DNA of 64,000 nt, from contig NZ_MORL01000006.1 of the NCBI RefSeq assembly GCF_001870735.1, positions 248,001 through 312,000 on the forward strand. Direction: 5' to 3'. Both the position numbers and the translations under genes were made by a program. The notes below the pieces were generated by a model that was not told the origin of the DNA, ran no database searches, and saw only the letters and a program-made list of their open reading frames with translations. The number at the start of each line of letters is the position of its first letter. Positions within the stretch are counted from its first letter, which is position 1. This document shows positions 1 to 7,583 of the stretch, in pieces. This DNA is from Arsenicibacter rosenii (GTDB lineage: Bacteria > Bacteroidota > Bacteroidia > Cytophagales > Spirosomataceae).

Positions 1-472
1 GACTTGTTACCACATGACGGGGCGCCATGTTCAGGTGCAGGCTATCGGCGACCAGGTGAATGGTTTTAATAGTACGCCGGTCAAACCCGAGTTCAAAGGT
101 GTCGGCTACGATGTAGTTGACACGCAGGTTTTTGGCCTGTTCATCCAGCGCTTCGGCCAGTACAGAGGTATTGATGCTTTTGGCGCGAAGCGGGTTGTTG
201 ACCACATATTTGATCGGGTCGTTCTGAAAAGGCAGAAAGGCCTGACCAAACAGATACCAGCCACTGCCTACCAGATTCAGCGTGATGGTTTGCGGCAGGG
301 GAGTGGTCGGAATGTAAAGCGAATCGTCGTAAACAAACTGAATCGGGTAGTTCACATTACGGGAATATCCCGTTTTGTTAAGCGCATTCAGTAACCAAAA
401 TAACGAAGCAGCCAGCAGGCATAAGATGAGCTTAACCGGCTGAAATGTTTTTGATCGGGCAGATGGAGTCAC
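1..472 (-). CDS. YbbR/CdaR-like domain protein (C-terminus beyond window)
   Basis: The minus-strand frame stays open from about position 472 to the window edge. It encodes an N-terminal membrane anchor (residues about 15-30, LILCLLAASLFWLLNAL) followed by beta-rich sequence such as YPIQFVYDD and VNYIVADTFELGFDRR. This is the pattern of the single-pass YbbR-type proteins that Bacteroidota encode next to yajC, and the gene order is the main support. The family has been linked to regulation of diadenylate cyclase in Firmicutes; the role here is unknown. I saw no ATG in frame after the yajC stop, so a GTG at 470-472 is proposed; an upstream TTG inside the terminator is possible. The terminator between yajC and this gene suggests separate or attenuated expression. 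Only about 157 residues are visible. Confidence 0.62.
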   Translation of the reverse strand, partial: MTPSARSKTFQPVKLILCLLAASLFWLLNALNKTGYSRNVNYPIQFVYDDSLYIPTTPLPQTITLNLVGSGWYLFGQAFLPFQNDPIKYVVNNPLRAKSINTSVLAEALDEQAKNLRVNYIVADTFELGFDRRTIKTIHLVADSLHLNMAPRHVVTS

Positions 473-509
473 TGTAAGAAAGTTTGCGTGCTGCGAAGAA
501 GGGGGCTGC

Positions 510-561
510 AAAAAAGAAAACTGCGCTACCGGTGCATCTTGTGCCGGCACCGGTAGCGCAG
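510..561 (-). terminator. Rho-independent terminator after yajC
   Basis: A perfect 15-bp inverted repeat (521-535 and 547-561, arm CTGCGCTACCGGTGC) with an 11-base loop is followed, in the minus direction, by a T-rich run at 510-520. It lies 13 bases after the yajC stop. It separates the nusB-yajC block from the YbbR-like gene, either as a full stop or as an attenuator. Confidence 0.85.
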
Positions 562-573
562 CCAGCAGAGACG

Positions 574-882
574 TTATTTCGTTTCAGGCGTTTTAACGGT
601 AGCCTCGCGCGAAATGGAGTTTTTTTCGAAGGTGAGCTTCACTCCCTTGTCTACTTCGATGGTTACGGTAGTGCCATCGACCGAAGCAATTTTGCCGTGT
701 AGCCCACCGATGGTAACAACACTGTCGCCTTTTTTGAGGCTATCGACAAACGACCGCTGCTCTTTTTGCTTTTTTTGCTGCGGCCGGATCATGAAGAAGT
801 ACATCACACCAGCGATACCGACCCAAAGAAGGACCTGATAAATCATCTGATTTGACTGTGCTTGTAAGAGGATTGATTGCAT
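574..882 (-). CDS. yajC: Preprotein translocase subunit YajC
   Basis: A 102-residue inner-membrane protein with the YajC layout: a short N-terminus, one transmembrane helix (about residues 14-32, VLLWVGIAGVMYFFMIRPQ), the basic QQKKQKEQ stretch, then the cytoplasmic domain with LKKGDSVVTIGGLHGKI. YajC associates with SecDF and the SecYEG translocon and assists protein export. It follows the DUF1573 gene by 46 bases on the same strand and is closed by a strong terminator. Length and motifs are normal for the family. Confidence 0.96.
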   Translation of the reverse strand: MQSILLQAQSNQMIYQVLLWVGIAGVMYFFMIRPQQKKQKEQRSFVDSLKKGDSVVTIGGLHGKIASVDGTTVTIEVDKGVKLTFEKNSISREATVKTPETK

Positions 883-928
883 GACGTTTTGGTTTCAGGT
901 TTCATGCCAGACAAAGGCATGAAACAAG

Positions 929-1387
929 CTATTTGGATTGTGTTGAATCGTTTTTGGCGGTCCCCGGTTTATCGACATAGACCCTGAACTGGAGGTCGGT
1001 CATGGCGGGCTCCGTATTAGCGAAGATGGTCACGGTCTTGCTTTGCTCGCCCTCTTTATTGCGGCTGTTGAAGCGTACTTTGACAAACGATTCTTCGCCC
1101 GGCTCGATGGGTTCGCGCGGCCATTCGGGGGTCGTACACCCACAGGAAGCCGTAATGTTGTTAATGATCAGCGGATAGGCGCCGGTATTGGTAAACAGGA
1201 ATTTATGCTCAATGGTATCGCCTTCGGTGATATTACCGAAATCATGGATACCTTTTTCCTTAAAAGTGATTTTCGGCATTTTATCCGAAGCCACCGTACT
1301 GGCCGATTCGCCTTGCTTGCGGTTGTCGCAGGCCAGCTGGCCCCAACCCAGTCCGATCAGCAGCAGTGCGATAAGTGGTTGTTTCAT
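929..1387 (-). CDS. DUF1573 lipoprotein
   Basis: A 152-residue protein with a signal peptide and lipobox (GQLAC, Cys20), so probably a lipoprotein of the cell envelope. Residues about 45-135 form the DUF1573 domain, an Ig-like beta sandwich: IHDFGNITEGDTIEHKFLFTN, then the diagnostic ITASCGCTTPEW and IEPGEESFVKVRFN. Function is not established for the family; the fold resembles ASPM/SPD-2/Hydin modules. Its place between a YtxH protein and yajC is the usual Bacteroidota order. The C-terminus (KPGTAKNDSTQSK) looks unstructured. Confidence 0.88.
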   Translation of the reverse strand: MKQPLIALLLIGLGWGQLACDNRKQGESASTVASDKMPKITFKEKGIHDFGNITEGDTIEHKFLFTNTGAYPLIINNITASCGCTTPEWPREPIEPGEESFVKVRFNSRNKEGEQSKTVTIFANTEPAMTDLQFRVYVDKPGTAKNDSTQSK

Positions 1388-1421
1388 TTACCCGACATTT
1401 TCAGTGAAAACCGCAGGACCG

Positions 1422-1459
1422 AAACCGGTTGACTACCCGGCCGGGCAGTCAACCGGTTT
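1422..1459. terminator. Strong inverted repeat between YtxH and DUF1573 genes
   Basis: Arms AAACCGGTTGACT (1422-1434) and AGTCAACCGGTTT (1447-1459) enclose a GC-rich centre that is itself nearly palindromic, so the hairpin stem is very long. It lies just after the YtxH stop (minus strand) and 34 bases before the DUF1573 start. No clear T run follows on the minus strand, so it may be a weak terminator, a processing site or an mRNA stabiliser. Confidence 0.55.
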
Positions 1460-1468
1460 TGATACCGT

Positions 1469-1771
1469 TTAGCTGTTTTGCTTTTTGATTTGTGCCATCA
1501 GCCGGTCAACATCTTCCAGCAGTTTTTCGGCTTTTTCGCGGGCATCGTTCACCACGCGCTGGCCTTCACTTTTCTGAAAGTTTTCAGGAAGTTCAGCCGA
1601 ATTCAACAAATCAGTGATCAGCGACTCCAGCTGGTTCCGGTATTTTGATAACCGGTACGACAGTTTATCCCGTGTGACTTCTCCTTTTTCCGGAGCATAC
1701 AACAACCCTACTACGGCACCCGTAGCAGCGCCGGTCAGGAAAAATAATAAATCGCGACTTGTGCGGCTCAT
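1469..1771 (-). CDS. YtxH domain-containing protein
   Basis: A 100-residue protein. Residues about 8-30 form a glycine/alanine-rich hydrophobic segment (LLFFLTGAATGAVVGLLYAP) directly followed by the conserved APEKGEVTRDKL motif of YtxH proteins, then a charged helical tail predicted to form a coiled coil. Members are small membrane-anchored proteins of unknown or stress-related function. It lies 89 bases after nusB on the same strand and is followed by a strong inverted repeat. Confidence 0.85.
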   Translation of the reverse strand: MSRTSRDLLFFLTGAATGAVVGLLYAPEKGEVTRDKLSYRLSKYRNQLESLITDLLNSAELPENFQKSEGQRVVNDAREKAEKLLEDVDRLMAQIKKQNS

Positions 1772-1860
1772 AACTTTAGCTGGTTTATGGTCGAAAACTG
1801 TCCTTAACGCCCCGCAGGATACCCCGCTTGCAAAGGATTGGCTAATTTCCGATCAATCAA

Positions 1861-3030
1861 TTACTTGTTATCTAACAGACCACGGCCACTCTTGCGAAGT
1901 TTACCGGTGTTTGTCAGCTTCGTCGAAAGATTGTCTAAAATTCCGTTCACAAACTTACCGCTTTTGGGCGTACTGTACGCTTTTGCGAGCTCAATATATT
2001 CGTTAATTGTTACCTTAACCGGAATGCCGGGGAAGTTAAGCATTTCACAAACAGCCAGTTTCAGGATAATCATATCGAGTTGGGCCACGCGCTGTAAATC
2101 CCAGTTCTGGAGTTGCTCGGTCAGCAGGCTTTCGTATTCGCCGTTATTGTCGAGCGAACGCTGGTAGAGTGTGGTCATGAAGAAGTAATCTTCGTCCCAG
2201 TCGTCGGTCAGGGGCTCAAGGGCCAGACCTGTTGCGCTTTGGGCCGACTTAAGCGTTTTGATGGCCAGGCTGCGTACCACATCGCTGTTTTCGGCCCAGC
2301 TCAGGTCGATTTCGGCCAGGTAGTTACGGATAAGTTCTCCTTTGAAAATCAGGGTACGGAGCAGATACTGAACCAGTTGCTGGTCTTCGTCGGGCGTGTG
2401 CGAGATCTGTTCGCAGTAAGCGCGGTACGTGTCATCCGTTTTCAATACCTCGCGGTATGCTTTCCGGACAAAGCCGATGTCGTCGGCCCACGAAATACTG
2501 CGGCGCAGGGCTTCATTTTCCAGCGGGCGGAAATCGGTCAGGGCCTTAATAATAACGTTATCGGCCAGATTCGATTCAAACGGGAACGGCACTTCATCCG
2601 GATCGCGGTGAACACGTTCACGGTCGATCTGCGACTGGCGGGCCAGCTCGTTCATCAACGTCAAAACACGGATATAATCATCATAGATGCCCTGAACCTC
2701 GTCGACCATCATTTGGGAGAGGTGCTGGCGATCTTTTTTGGAGCGATTCTGGTAGAACAAATACCCGTCGTTGGCCGCTTTGAGAATTTTCTGCGACGCG
2801 TCGTCATCTTTCGCGGGCTGATTGGTTTTAATGGCTTCTTCGAAGAGAGCTGAAGCCAGCTGGCGGTTACCTTCCAGTTGTTTGCGGTCTTGTGGAATCA
2901 TCGAGTTCAGATCAGGTTGAAATAACTCGGAGATACCATCCAGTGCAAGTTGTTGATTTGATATATCGGCCTGGCGAAGCGCATACAGGGCCTGCATTAC
3001 TTTTATTCGGAGCAATCGTCGGTTTAACAT
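1861..3030 (-). CDS. nusB: Transcription antitermination factor NusB (long form)
   Basis: NusB binds boxA RNA with S10 (NusE) and acts in rRNA transcription antitermination. The N-terminus MLNRRLLRIKVMQALYAL and the C-terminal part (about residues 240-370: ...FMTTLYQRSLDNN..., QLDMIILKLAVCEMLNFPGIPVK, then INEYIELAKAYSTPKSGKFVNGILD) are the NusB signatures. At 389 residues it is well above the 140-150 of proteobacterial NusB, because a long helical insert separates the ends; long forms are usual in Bacteroidota. The ATG at 3030 is supported by a good promoter 60-90 bases upstream. It heads the minus-strand run nusB - YtxH - DUF1573 - yajC. Confidence 0.93.
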   Translation of the reverse strand: MLNRRLLRIKVMQALYALRQADISNQQLALDGISELFQPDLNSMIPQDRKQLEGNRQLASALFEEAIKTNQPAKDDDASQKILKAANDGYLFYQNRSKKDRQHLSQMMVDEVQGIYDDYIRVLTLMNELARQSQIDRERVHRDPDEVPFPFESNLADNVIIKALTDFRPLENEALRRSISWADDIGFVRKAYREVLKTDDTYRAYCEQISHTPDEDQQLVQYLLRTLIFKGELIRNYLAEIDLSWAENSDVVRSLAIKTLKSAQSATGLALEPLTDDWDEDYFFMTTLYQRSLDNNGEYESLLTEQLQNWDLQRVAQLDMIILKLAVCEMLNFPGIPVKVTINEYIELAKAYSTPKSGKFVNGILDNLSTKLTNTGKLRKSGRGLLDNK

Positions 3031-3089
3031 CCCGCCTATAAATCTATTTACTCTACCAATAAGAAAAAGAACATTCGGAAAATCCGTTG

Positions 3090-3121
3090 CAAAAGTAGCG
3101 CTTTTTCAGTAGTTTTCCCAA
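3090..3121 (-). promoter_or_regulatory. Bacteroidota-type promoter for nusB
   Basis: On the minus strand, TACTTTTG (3090-3097) matches the -7 box TAnnTTTG, and a TTG (3119-3121) lies 21 bases upstream as the -33 element. Transcription would start near 3083, about 53 bases before the nusB ATG. Confidence 0.7.
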
Positions 3122-3162
3122 CGAAACCATCTTTGATTAATCCTAACGTAACACCTTTCCGT

Positions 3163-3807
3163 ATGTTTTGCTGTCGTTGGACGACCGTGGCTGTTTCTGT
3201 GCTGCTCGGTTTAGTGTCTGCATGTCGTCCGGCCGGCTATGCCTTGTTGCAAAGTCAGCCCCACCCATTGGCCCGAAATACCGTTTCTGAAGCCGTTTCT
3301 GCCCCGGTCCGAACCCTGTCACCCGTTGCCTCGATTAGTACCCGCCCTGATTCTGTCGTTGTCCCTGCTGCCCCGGCGCTGGTCATTCAGCCTTCGCCCC
3401 GCCATCTGCAAAATCCCGATTACAGCCACCGTAAACCCCGCAAAGCCTGGCTTCAGCAAACAGGAATACTGTCGCCGGTCGAAACCGGTTATGTCCGGGA
3501 AAAACCGGTAGTCGCCGGTAAGCGCCGGACGCCGGTGCTGGCTCATGGTGCTTTTGCCGGTAGTGCCGTTTCCTGTCTGGTATCAACCCTGTCGGTGTCC
3601 GGCGGCTGGATCTGGGTCGTTGTCACCACCTTACCACTGCTGTCAGCCCTGATCGGTGTGGCCGGTCTGACAAAAATTCAGAAAAACCGGGAACAGTACA
3701 GCGGTAAGGCCTGGGCCATCAGTGCGATTCTGCTCGGCACCGGTGTCATCGGCATGGCCTGGGTCGCTCTCGCCGCCCTCGCCAGCTCCAAAGCGTTTTG
3801 GGGATGA
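3163..3807 (+). CDS. Hypothetical lipoprotein with C-terminal membrane helices
   Basis: About 214 residues, of no family I recognise. The ATG at 3163 gives a clear lipoprotein signal (hydrophobic core VAVSVLLGL, lipobox VSAC); a TTG 30 bases upstream would only add residues before it. The middle (about 35-125) is rich in Pro, Ser, Val and basic residues and looks disordered. The C-terminal 90 residues hold two hydrophobic helices (roughly GAFAGSAVSCLVSTLSVSGG through LPLLSALIGVAGL, and AWAISAILLGTGVIGMAWVAL), resembling DUF4190-like small membrane domains. It runs divergently from nusB and its stop lies at the edge of the 16-bp minisatellite. Confidence 0.7.
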   Translation: MFCCRWTTVAVSVLLGLVSACRPAGYALLQSQPHPLARNTVSEAVSAPVRTLSPVASISTRPDSVVVPAAPALVIQPSPRHLQNPDYSHRKPRKAWLQQTGILSPVETGYVREKPVVAGKRRTPVLAHGAFAGSAVSCLVSTLSVSGGWIWVVVTTLPLLSALIGVAGLTKIQKNREQYSGKAWAISAILLGTGVIGMAWVALAALASSKAFWG

Positions 3808-3808
3808 A

Positions 3809-4325
3809 ATAAAGAGCGAAAGAGATAAAGAGTGAAAGAGATAAAGAATGAAAGAGATAAAGAATGAAAGAGATAAAGAATGAAAGAGATAAAGAATGAA
3901 AGAGATAAAGAATGAAAGAGATAAAGAATGAAAGAGATAAAGAATGAAAGAGATAAAGAATGAAAGAGATAAAGAATGAAAGAGATAAAGAATGAAAGAG
4001 ATAAAGAATGAAAGAGATAAAGAATGAAAGAGATAAAGAATGAAAGAGATAAAGAATGAAAGAGATAAAGAATGAAAGAGATAAAGAATGAAAGAGATAA
4101 AGAATGAAAGAGATAAAGAATGAAAGAGATAAAGAATGAAAGAGATAAAGAATGAAAGAGATAAAGAATGAAAGAGATAAAGAATGAAAGAGATAAAGAA
4201 TGAAAGAGATAAAGAATGAAAGAGATAAAGAATGAAAGAGATAAAGAATGAAAGAGATAAAGAATGAAAGAGATAAAGAATGAAAGAGATAAAGAATGAA
4301 AGAGATAAAGAATGAAAGAGTGGCG
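3809..4325. repeat. 16-bp minisatellite, about 31 copies
   Basis: The unit GAAAGAGATAAAGAAT is repeated head to tail with almost no variation; only the first units (with ...GAGC and ...GAGT endings) differ. There are roughly 31 copies over about 500 bp, all purine-rich on the plus strand. Because 16 is not a multiple of three, the minus strand is open in every frame and gives a spurious 225-residue Leu/Ser/Phe-rich ORF. A short CTCAATCACTCAATCG-type array at 4351-4379 lies just beyond it, before the ABC transporter gene. Related short repeats occur near 28.8, 37.5 and 61.6 kb. Confidence 0.97.
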
Positions 4326-4436
4326 CTTAGGGATAAATCCGGGGCTTTCGCTCAATCACTCAATCGCTCAATCACTCACCTGGTGATTGAAACGAAATCT
4401 GCTGTATTGCTGTTAGGTTCGGAGTAGCAAGCCCCG

Positions 4437-6227
4437 TTGATTCCCGTGAAAGCACTTCTTTACCTCAATAAGTATCTCGTTAAGTATAAATGGTATCTGA
4501 TTTGGGGGACTCTCTTTACCATTATTTCGAACCTGTTCGGGATTTATCCGGCGCAGCTGGTACGGTATGCCCTTGATCTGGTGCGCGAAACGCTGGACAT
4601 TTATTACCTATATGCCGGTACGTCACTCCAGGAGTCCATTTACAGTATGTTCGCCTTCAGCATTTTGCTGTACGGACTGCTGATTTTAGCGTTGGCTTTA
4701 CTGAAAGGGTTTTTCCTGTTTCTGGTGCGGCAAACGCTGATTGTCATGTCGCGCCATATCGAATACGACCTGAAAAACGAGATTTACGATCACTATCAGA
4801 CGCTGCCGCTGAGCTTTTACCGCAAACACAATACCGGCGACCTGATGGCTCGTATTTCCGAGGATGTCAGTAAGGTCCGGATGTATGTTGGTCCGAGCCT
4901 GATGTATGGCATGAACCTGATTGTGTTGTTTGCGCTGGTAATCAGCTATATGGCAAGCATCAACATGCGGCTGACGTTCTTTGTTCTGCTACCGCTTCCG
5001 GTTTTGTCCATCGGGATTTATCTGGTAGAAAACATTGTGATCCGGCGCTCCGAAGAAATTCAGCGGAGTTTGTCGCGGATGTCGACCTTTGTACAGGAGG
5101 CTTTCTCCGGAATCCGGGTGTTGAAGTCGTTTGTGCAGGAGAAAAACTCGACGGAGAAATTTGAGCACGAAACCAATGAATACCGGGCTAAATCCCTGCG
5201 CCTCACGCTGGTAGATGCCCTCTGGCAGCCCATGACAGTCTTGCTGATTGGGCTGAGCAATGTGCTGGTGATCTATGTAGGCGGTCAGGAAGTGATTTCG
5301 GGGCGGCTGACGCCTGGCAACATCACCGAGTTTATCCTGTATGTAAACATGCTGACCTGGCCGGTGATGGCCCTTGGCTGGACCATGAGCCAGACTCAGC
5401 GGGCCGCCGCGTCGCAGCAGCGGATCAATGAATTCCTTGAGGTGAAGACTGAAATTGTGTCAACAAAGCATCTAAACCGCGACATTCAGGGCAAAATTAC
5501 CTTCGAGCATGTCCGGTTTACCTATCCGGATTCGGGTATTGTGGCGCTGAAAGATTTCTCGATGAACGTCCGTGCGGGCGAAAGTGTCGCGATTCTCGGA
5601 ACAACTGGTTCAGGGAAAAGTACAATTGCTAACCTGCTGACCCGGATGTACGATCCGACCTCGGGAACCATCCGGATTGATGATGTTCCGGTAGAAGAAT
5701 ACGGCCTGCCGACCCTGCGCGGGCAGATCGGGTATGTGCCGCAGGATGTCTTCCTGTTTTCAGATTCTATCAGTAACAACGTCCGCTTCGGGTTGCCGGA
5801 AATGTCGCAGGAACGCGTTGACCAGGCAGTTCGGGACGCTGATTTGTACCAGAATATTGTGGATTTCCCGGAAGGCTTCGAGACACGGATCGGCGAGCGG
5901 GGTATTACCTTGTCGGGCGGGCAGAAGCAGCGTCTGAGCATCGCCCGTGCCATTGCCCGTAACCCGAAAATCCTGATTCTGGATGACTGTCTGTCGGCCG
6001 TTGATACCAATACCGAAAACATTATCCTCAACAACCTGAAGCGGATTATGGCCGACCGTACGTCGGTGATTATTTCGCACCGCGTATCGTCGGCAAAACT
6101 GGCCGATCAGATTATTGTGCTGGACGACGGCAACATCATTGAAACCGGTACGCACGACGAGCTGATGGCCCGCAACGGCACCTACCGCGAGCTGTACGAC
6201 AAGCAGCTACAGGCCGAAGAGGTATAG
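4437..6227 (+). CDS. ABC exporter, fused membrane and ATPase domains
   Basis: A 596-residue half-transporter of the MsbA/MdlB exporter type, working as a dimer in the inner membrane; the substrate cannot be read from sequence. Residues about 15-320 form the six-helix membrane domain, including the coupling-helix region YRKHNTGDLMARISEDVSKVR. The ATPase domain has Walker A GTTGSGKST (about 388-396), Q-loop YVPQDVFLFS, signature LSGGQKQR (about 492), Walker B ILILDD (about 512) and H-loop ISHR. The residue after the Walker B aspartate is Asp (LDDCLSAVD) rather than the usual catalytic Glu. The start is uncertain: TTG at 4437, or GTG at 4446 giving the family-like start (M)KALLYLNKYL. A hairpin terminator follows. 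Confidence 0.92.
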   Translation: MIPVKALLYLNKYLVKYKWYLIWGTLFTIISNLFGIYPAQLVRYALDLVRETLDIYYLYAGTSLQESIYSMFAFSILLYGLLILALALLKGFFLFLVRQTLIVMSRHIEYDLKNEIYDHYQTLPLSFYRKHNTGDLMARISEDVSKVRMYVGPSLMYGMNLIVLFALVISYMASINMRLTFFVLLPLPVLSIGIYLVENIVIRRSEEIQRSLSRMSTFVQEAFSGIRVLKSFVQEKNSTEKFEHETNEYRAKSLRLTLVDALWQPMTVLLIGLSNVLVIYVGGQEVISGRLTPGNITEFILYVNMLTWPVMALGWTMSQTQRAAASQQRINEFLEVKTEIVSTKHLNRDIQGKITFEHVRFTYPDSGIVALKDFSMNVRAGESVAILGTTGSGKSTIANLLTRMYDPTSGTIRIDDVPVEEYGLPTLRGQIGYVPQDVFLFSDSISNNVRFGLPEMSQERVDQAVRDADLYQNIVDFPEGFETRIGERGITLSGGQKQRLSIARAIARNPKILILDDCLSAVDTNTENIILNNLKRIMADRTSVIISHRVSSAKLADQIIVLDDGNIIETGTHDELMARNGTYRELYDKQLQAEEV

Positions 6228-6254
6228 AGTACCGGAAAGATATAGAGATATTCT

Positions 6255-6322
6255 GACAGGATTACATGATTCACAGGATGGCCGATAGCCCAGCCTGTGA
6301 ATCATGTAATCCTGTCGTTTTT
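6255..6322 (+). terminator. Long palindrome and T run after the ABC exporter
   Basis: A perfect 23-bp inverted repeat (6255-6277 and 6294-6316; arm begins GACAGGATTACATGATTCAC) is followed by GTTTTT. The stem sequence belongs to the same family as the 17-bp repeats just downstream, suggesting that a dispersed palindromic repeat has been recruited as a terminator. Confidence 0.75.
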
Positions 6323-6361
6323 ATTAATAGCGCGAAGCAAAATGAATTACAGGCGATCCAC

Positions 6362-6425
6362 TAATCCTGTAATCATAGTAATCCTGTAATCATAGTAATC
6401 CTGTAATCATAGTAATCATTTAATC
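6362..6425. repeat. 17-bp tandem repeat (TAATCCTGTAATCATAG)
   Basis: Three exact units at 6362-6378, 6379-6395 and 6396-6412 are followed by a degenerate fourth that runs into the 3' end of the DinB-family gene. The same words (ATTACATGATT, AATCCTGT) make up the terminator palindrome at 6255-6316. The last residues of the DinB protein (YYDLHD) are read from this repeat. Confidence 0.9.
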
Positions 6426-6875
6426 ATGTAAATCATAGTACAGGATACGGCGGTGGTAGTTAATCTGGCCGAGGTGGTAATTCAGGTGGCCGTTGAGGTG
6501 AATCAGAAAGAACTGCACGCTCATGCTGTAGCCGAAGACCTCACTTGGGTAGGTCTTGATTAAGTCACTTTCCGGCAGGCTCAGTAGCGCTTTACTGACC
6601 GTTTCCTTTGTCGCCCGGATCATATCCAGCAGTTCACTTTTCTCCAGACCCGTGGCACTGAATTCGCGGGGCCGGTCGCGCTCAAACGGGATGTGTCCGA
6701 GCTGACGGCCAATGAACTCATGCAGATTACCATGCAGGTGCAGGGTTAGGTTCCCGGCCGAATTTGCAATCCCATCAACGACTTTCCAGATGGCGTCTGT
6801 TGTCGGATAGGCGTCAATTTCCTGATAGAGCCGCTGCAGATCGCGGTCAAATAAGCGGGCAAGGTCCTGGAGCAT
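6420..6875 (-). CDS. DinB-family protein
   Basis: A 151-residue four-helix protein of the DinB/YfiT metal-binding superfamily. The histidines expected for the metal site are visible: LTLHLHGNLHEFIG (about residues 43-56) and HLNGHLNYHLGQINYHRRIL near the C-terminus. Members include thiol transferases and many proteins of unknown activity; no substrate can be assigned. It starts 4 bases after the PIN-domain toxin on the same strand, so it is probably co-transcribed with the toxin/antitoxin pair and pyrB. The C-terminal codons overlap a tandem repeat, which suggests that the original end was altered. Confidence 0.85.
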   Translation of the reverse strand: MLQDLARLFDRDLQRLYQEIDAYPTTDAIWKVVDGIANSAGNLTLHLHGNLHEFIGRQLGHIPFERDRPREFSATGLEKSELLDMIRATKETVSKALLSLPESDLIKTYPSEVFGYSMSVQFFLIHLNGHLNYHLGQINYHRRILYYDLHD

Positions 6876-6879
6876 ATTG

Positions 6880-7302
6880 TTAGGTAAGGCTTCTTAAAAA
6901 ATCATCAAACAGCATTATTTTTCTGTATCCGTTTTTACGGGCGGCTTCATAGATGGGCTTATCGCGTGTAAGTAGTATCGTATCTGTTTGAATCGCCAGT
7001 GCTAAAAAATTAACGTCTTTAGGGTCAATTTGTCCGATTAACTGAGCTGCTCTTTTAAGCGCTTTTTCGTCAATAAGGTAATCCGGCAAGATCGTTACCT
7101 CAGCGAAAATACTATGAGCATACTGGCAGTGGTCCTGAACGTTCAGCGTTGTGTTTCGCAAAATTACATCACTGTACTTATCAATCTCAATCAATGCCTG
7201 ACCAGGCGTTGAGAAGCGGAACAAATGGAGAATCGTTTTGTAATAGGAGCGGCCACTAATGAGTATACTCATGAGCACGTTAGTGTCAATAACGAATGTC
7301 AT
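6880..7302 (-). CDS. PIN-domain toxin (VapC-like)
   Basis: A 140-residue PIN-domain ribonuclease. The acidic residues of the fold can be seen: Asp6 in VIDTNVLM, a Glu near residue 39, Asp93/Asp96 in IDPKDVNFLALA and Asp114 in LLTRDKPI. PIN toxins of type II systems cleave RNA when released from their antitoxin. Its ATG overlaps the stop of the small upstream gene (7299-7302, ATGA), the normal arrangement of a toxin/antitoxin pair. All catalytic positions appear intact. The RNA target is unknown. Confidence 0.87.
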   Translation of the reverse strand: MTFVIDTNVLMSILISGRSYYKTILHLFRFSTPGQALIEIDKYSDVILRNTTLNVQDHCQYAHSIFAEVTILPDYLIDEKALKRAAQLIGQIDPKDVNFLALAIQTDTILLTRDKPIYEAARKNGYRKIMLFDDFLRSLT

Positions 7303-7529
7303 TTCCGGATCTTTGACAGAACCCGGTCCTTAACATCTTCCCAGGCTGCATTTCGGGCAGCCTGCCATGCCGGATCATTTGTGACATCAAACTGATCAAG
7401 TTCACTAAGAGCTTCCTGCGCGGCAACTTTTAGCTCAAGTTTTGCGGCATACTCCCTTAAATAGGCTTTTACTTTTTCGATCCCTACGGAGTGAACTACC
7501 TGATCTTCGATTTCGACGGTTACCTGCAT
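7299..7529 (-). CDS. Putative antitoxin for the PIN-domain toxin
   Basis: The 76-residue product begins MQVTVEIEDQVV when the ATG at 7529 is used; a longer reading from 7583 would start right at the pyrB stop and has no antitoxin-like N-terminus. The short beta-like start and helical middle (VGIEKVKAYLREYAAKLELK), followed by an acidic/Trp-containing tail (DPAWQAARNAAWEDVKD), fit a small antitoxin whose tail masks the toxin. I do not recognise a named DNA-binding family. The four-base overlap with the toxin gene supports translational coupling, and antitoxin-first order is usual. Confidence 0.72.
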   Translation of the reverse strand: MQVTVEIEDQVVHSVGIEKVKAYLREYAAKLELKVAAQEALSELDQFDVTNDPAWQAARNAAWEDVKDRVLSKIRK

Positions 7530-7583
7530 TGTCGTAAAGGTTATCCTGCTTAAAGATAACAAAAAATAAGTGGAAACAGGCAC

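Noticed and set aside
3678-4355. 225-residue minus-strand ORF rich in Ser, Leu, Phe and Ile
   Set aside because: It is a read-through of the 16-bp minisatellite, whose length not being a multiple of three cycles all frames without a stop; no start signal or homology-like feature supports it.
6255-6425. tRNA or small RNA gene
   Set aside because: The structure is a simple long palindrome followed by a T run and tandem repeats; no cloverleaf or conserved tRNA boxes are present.
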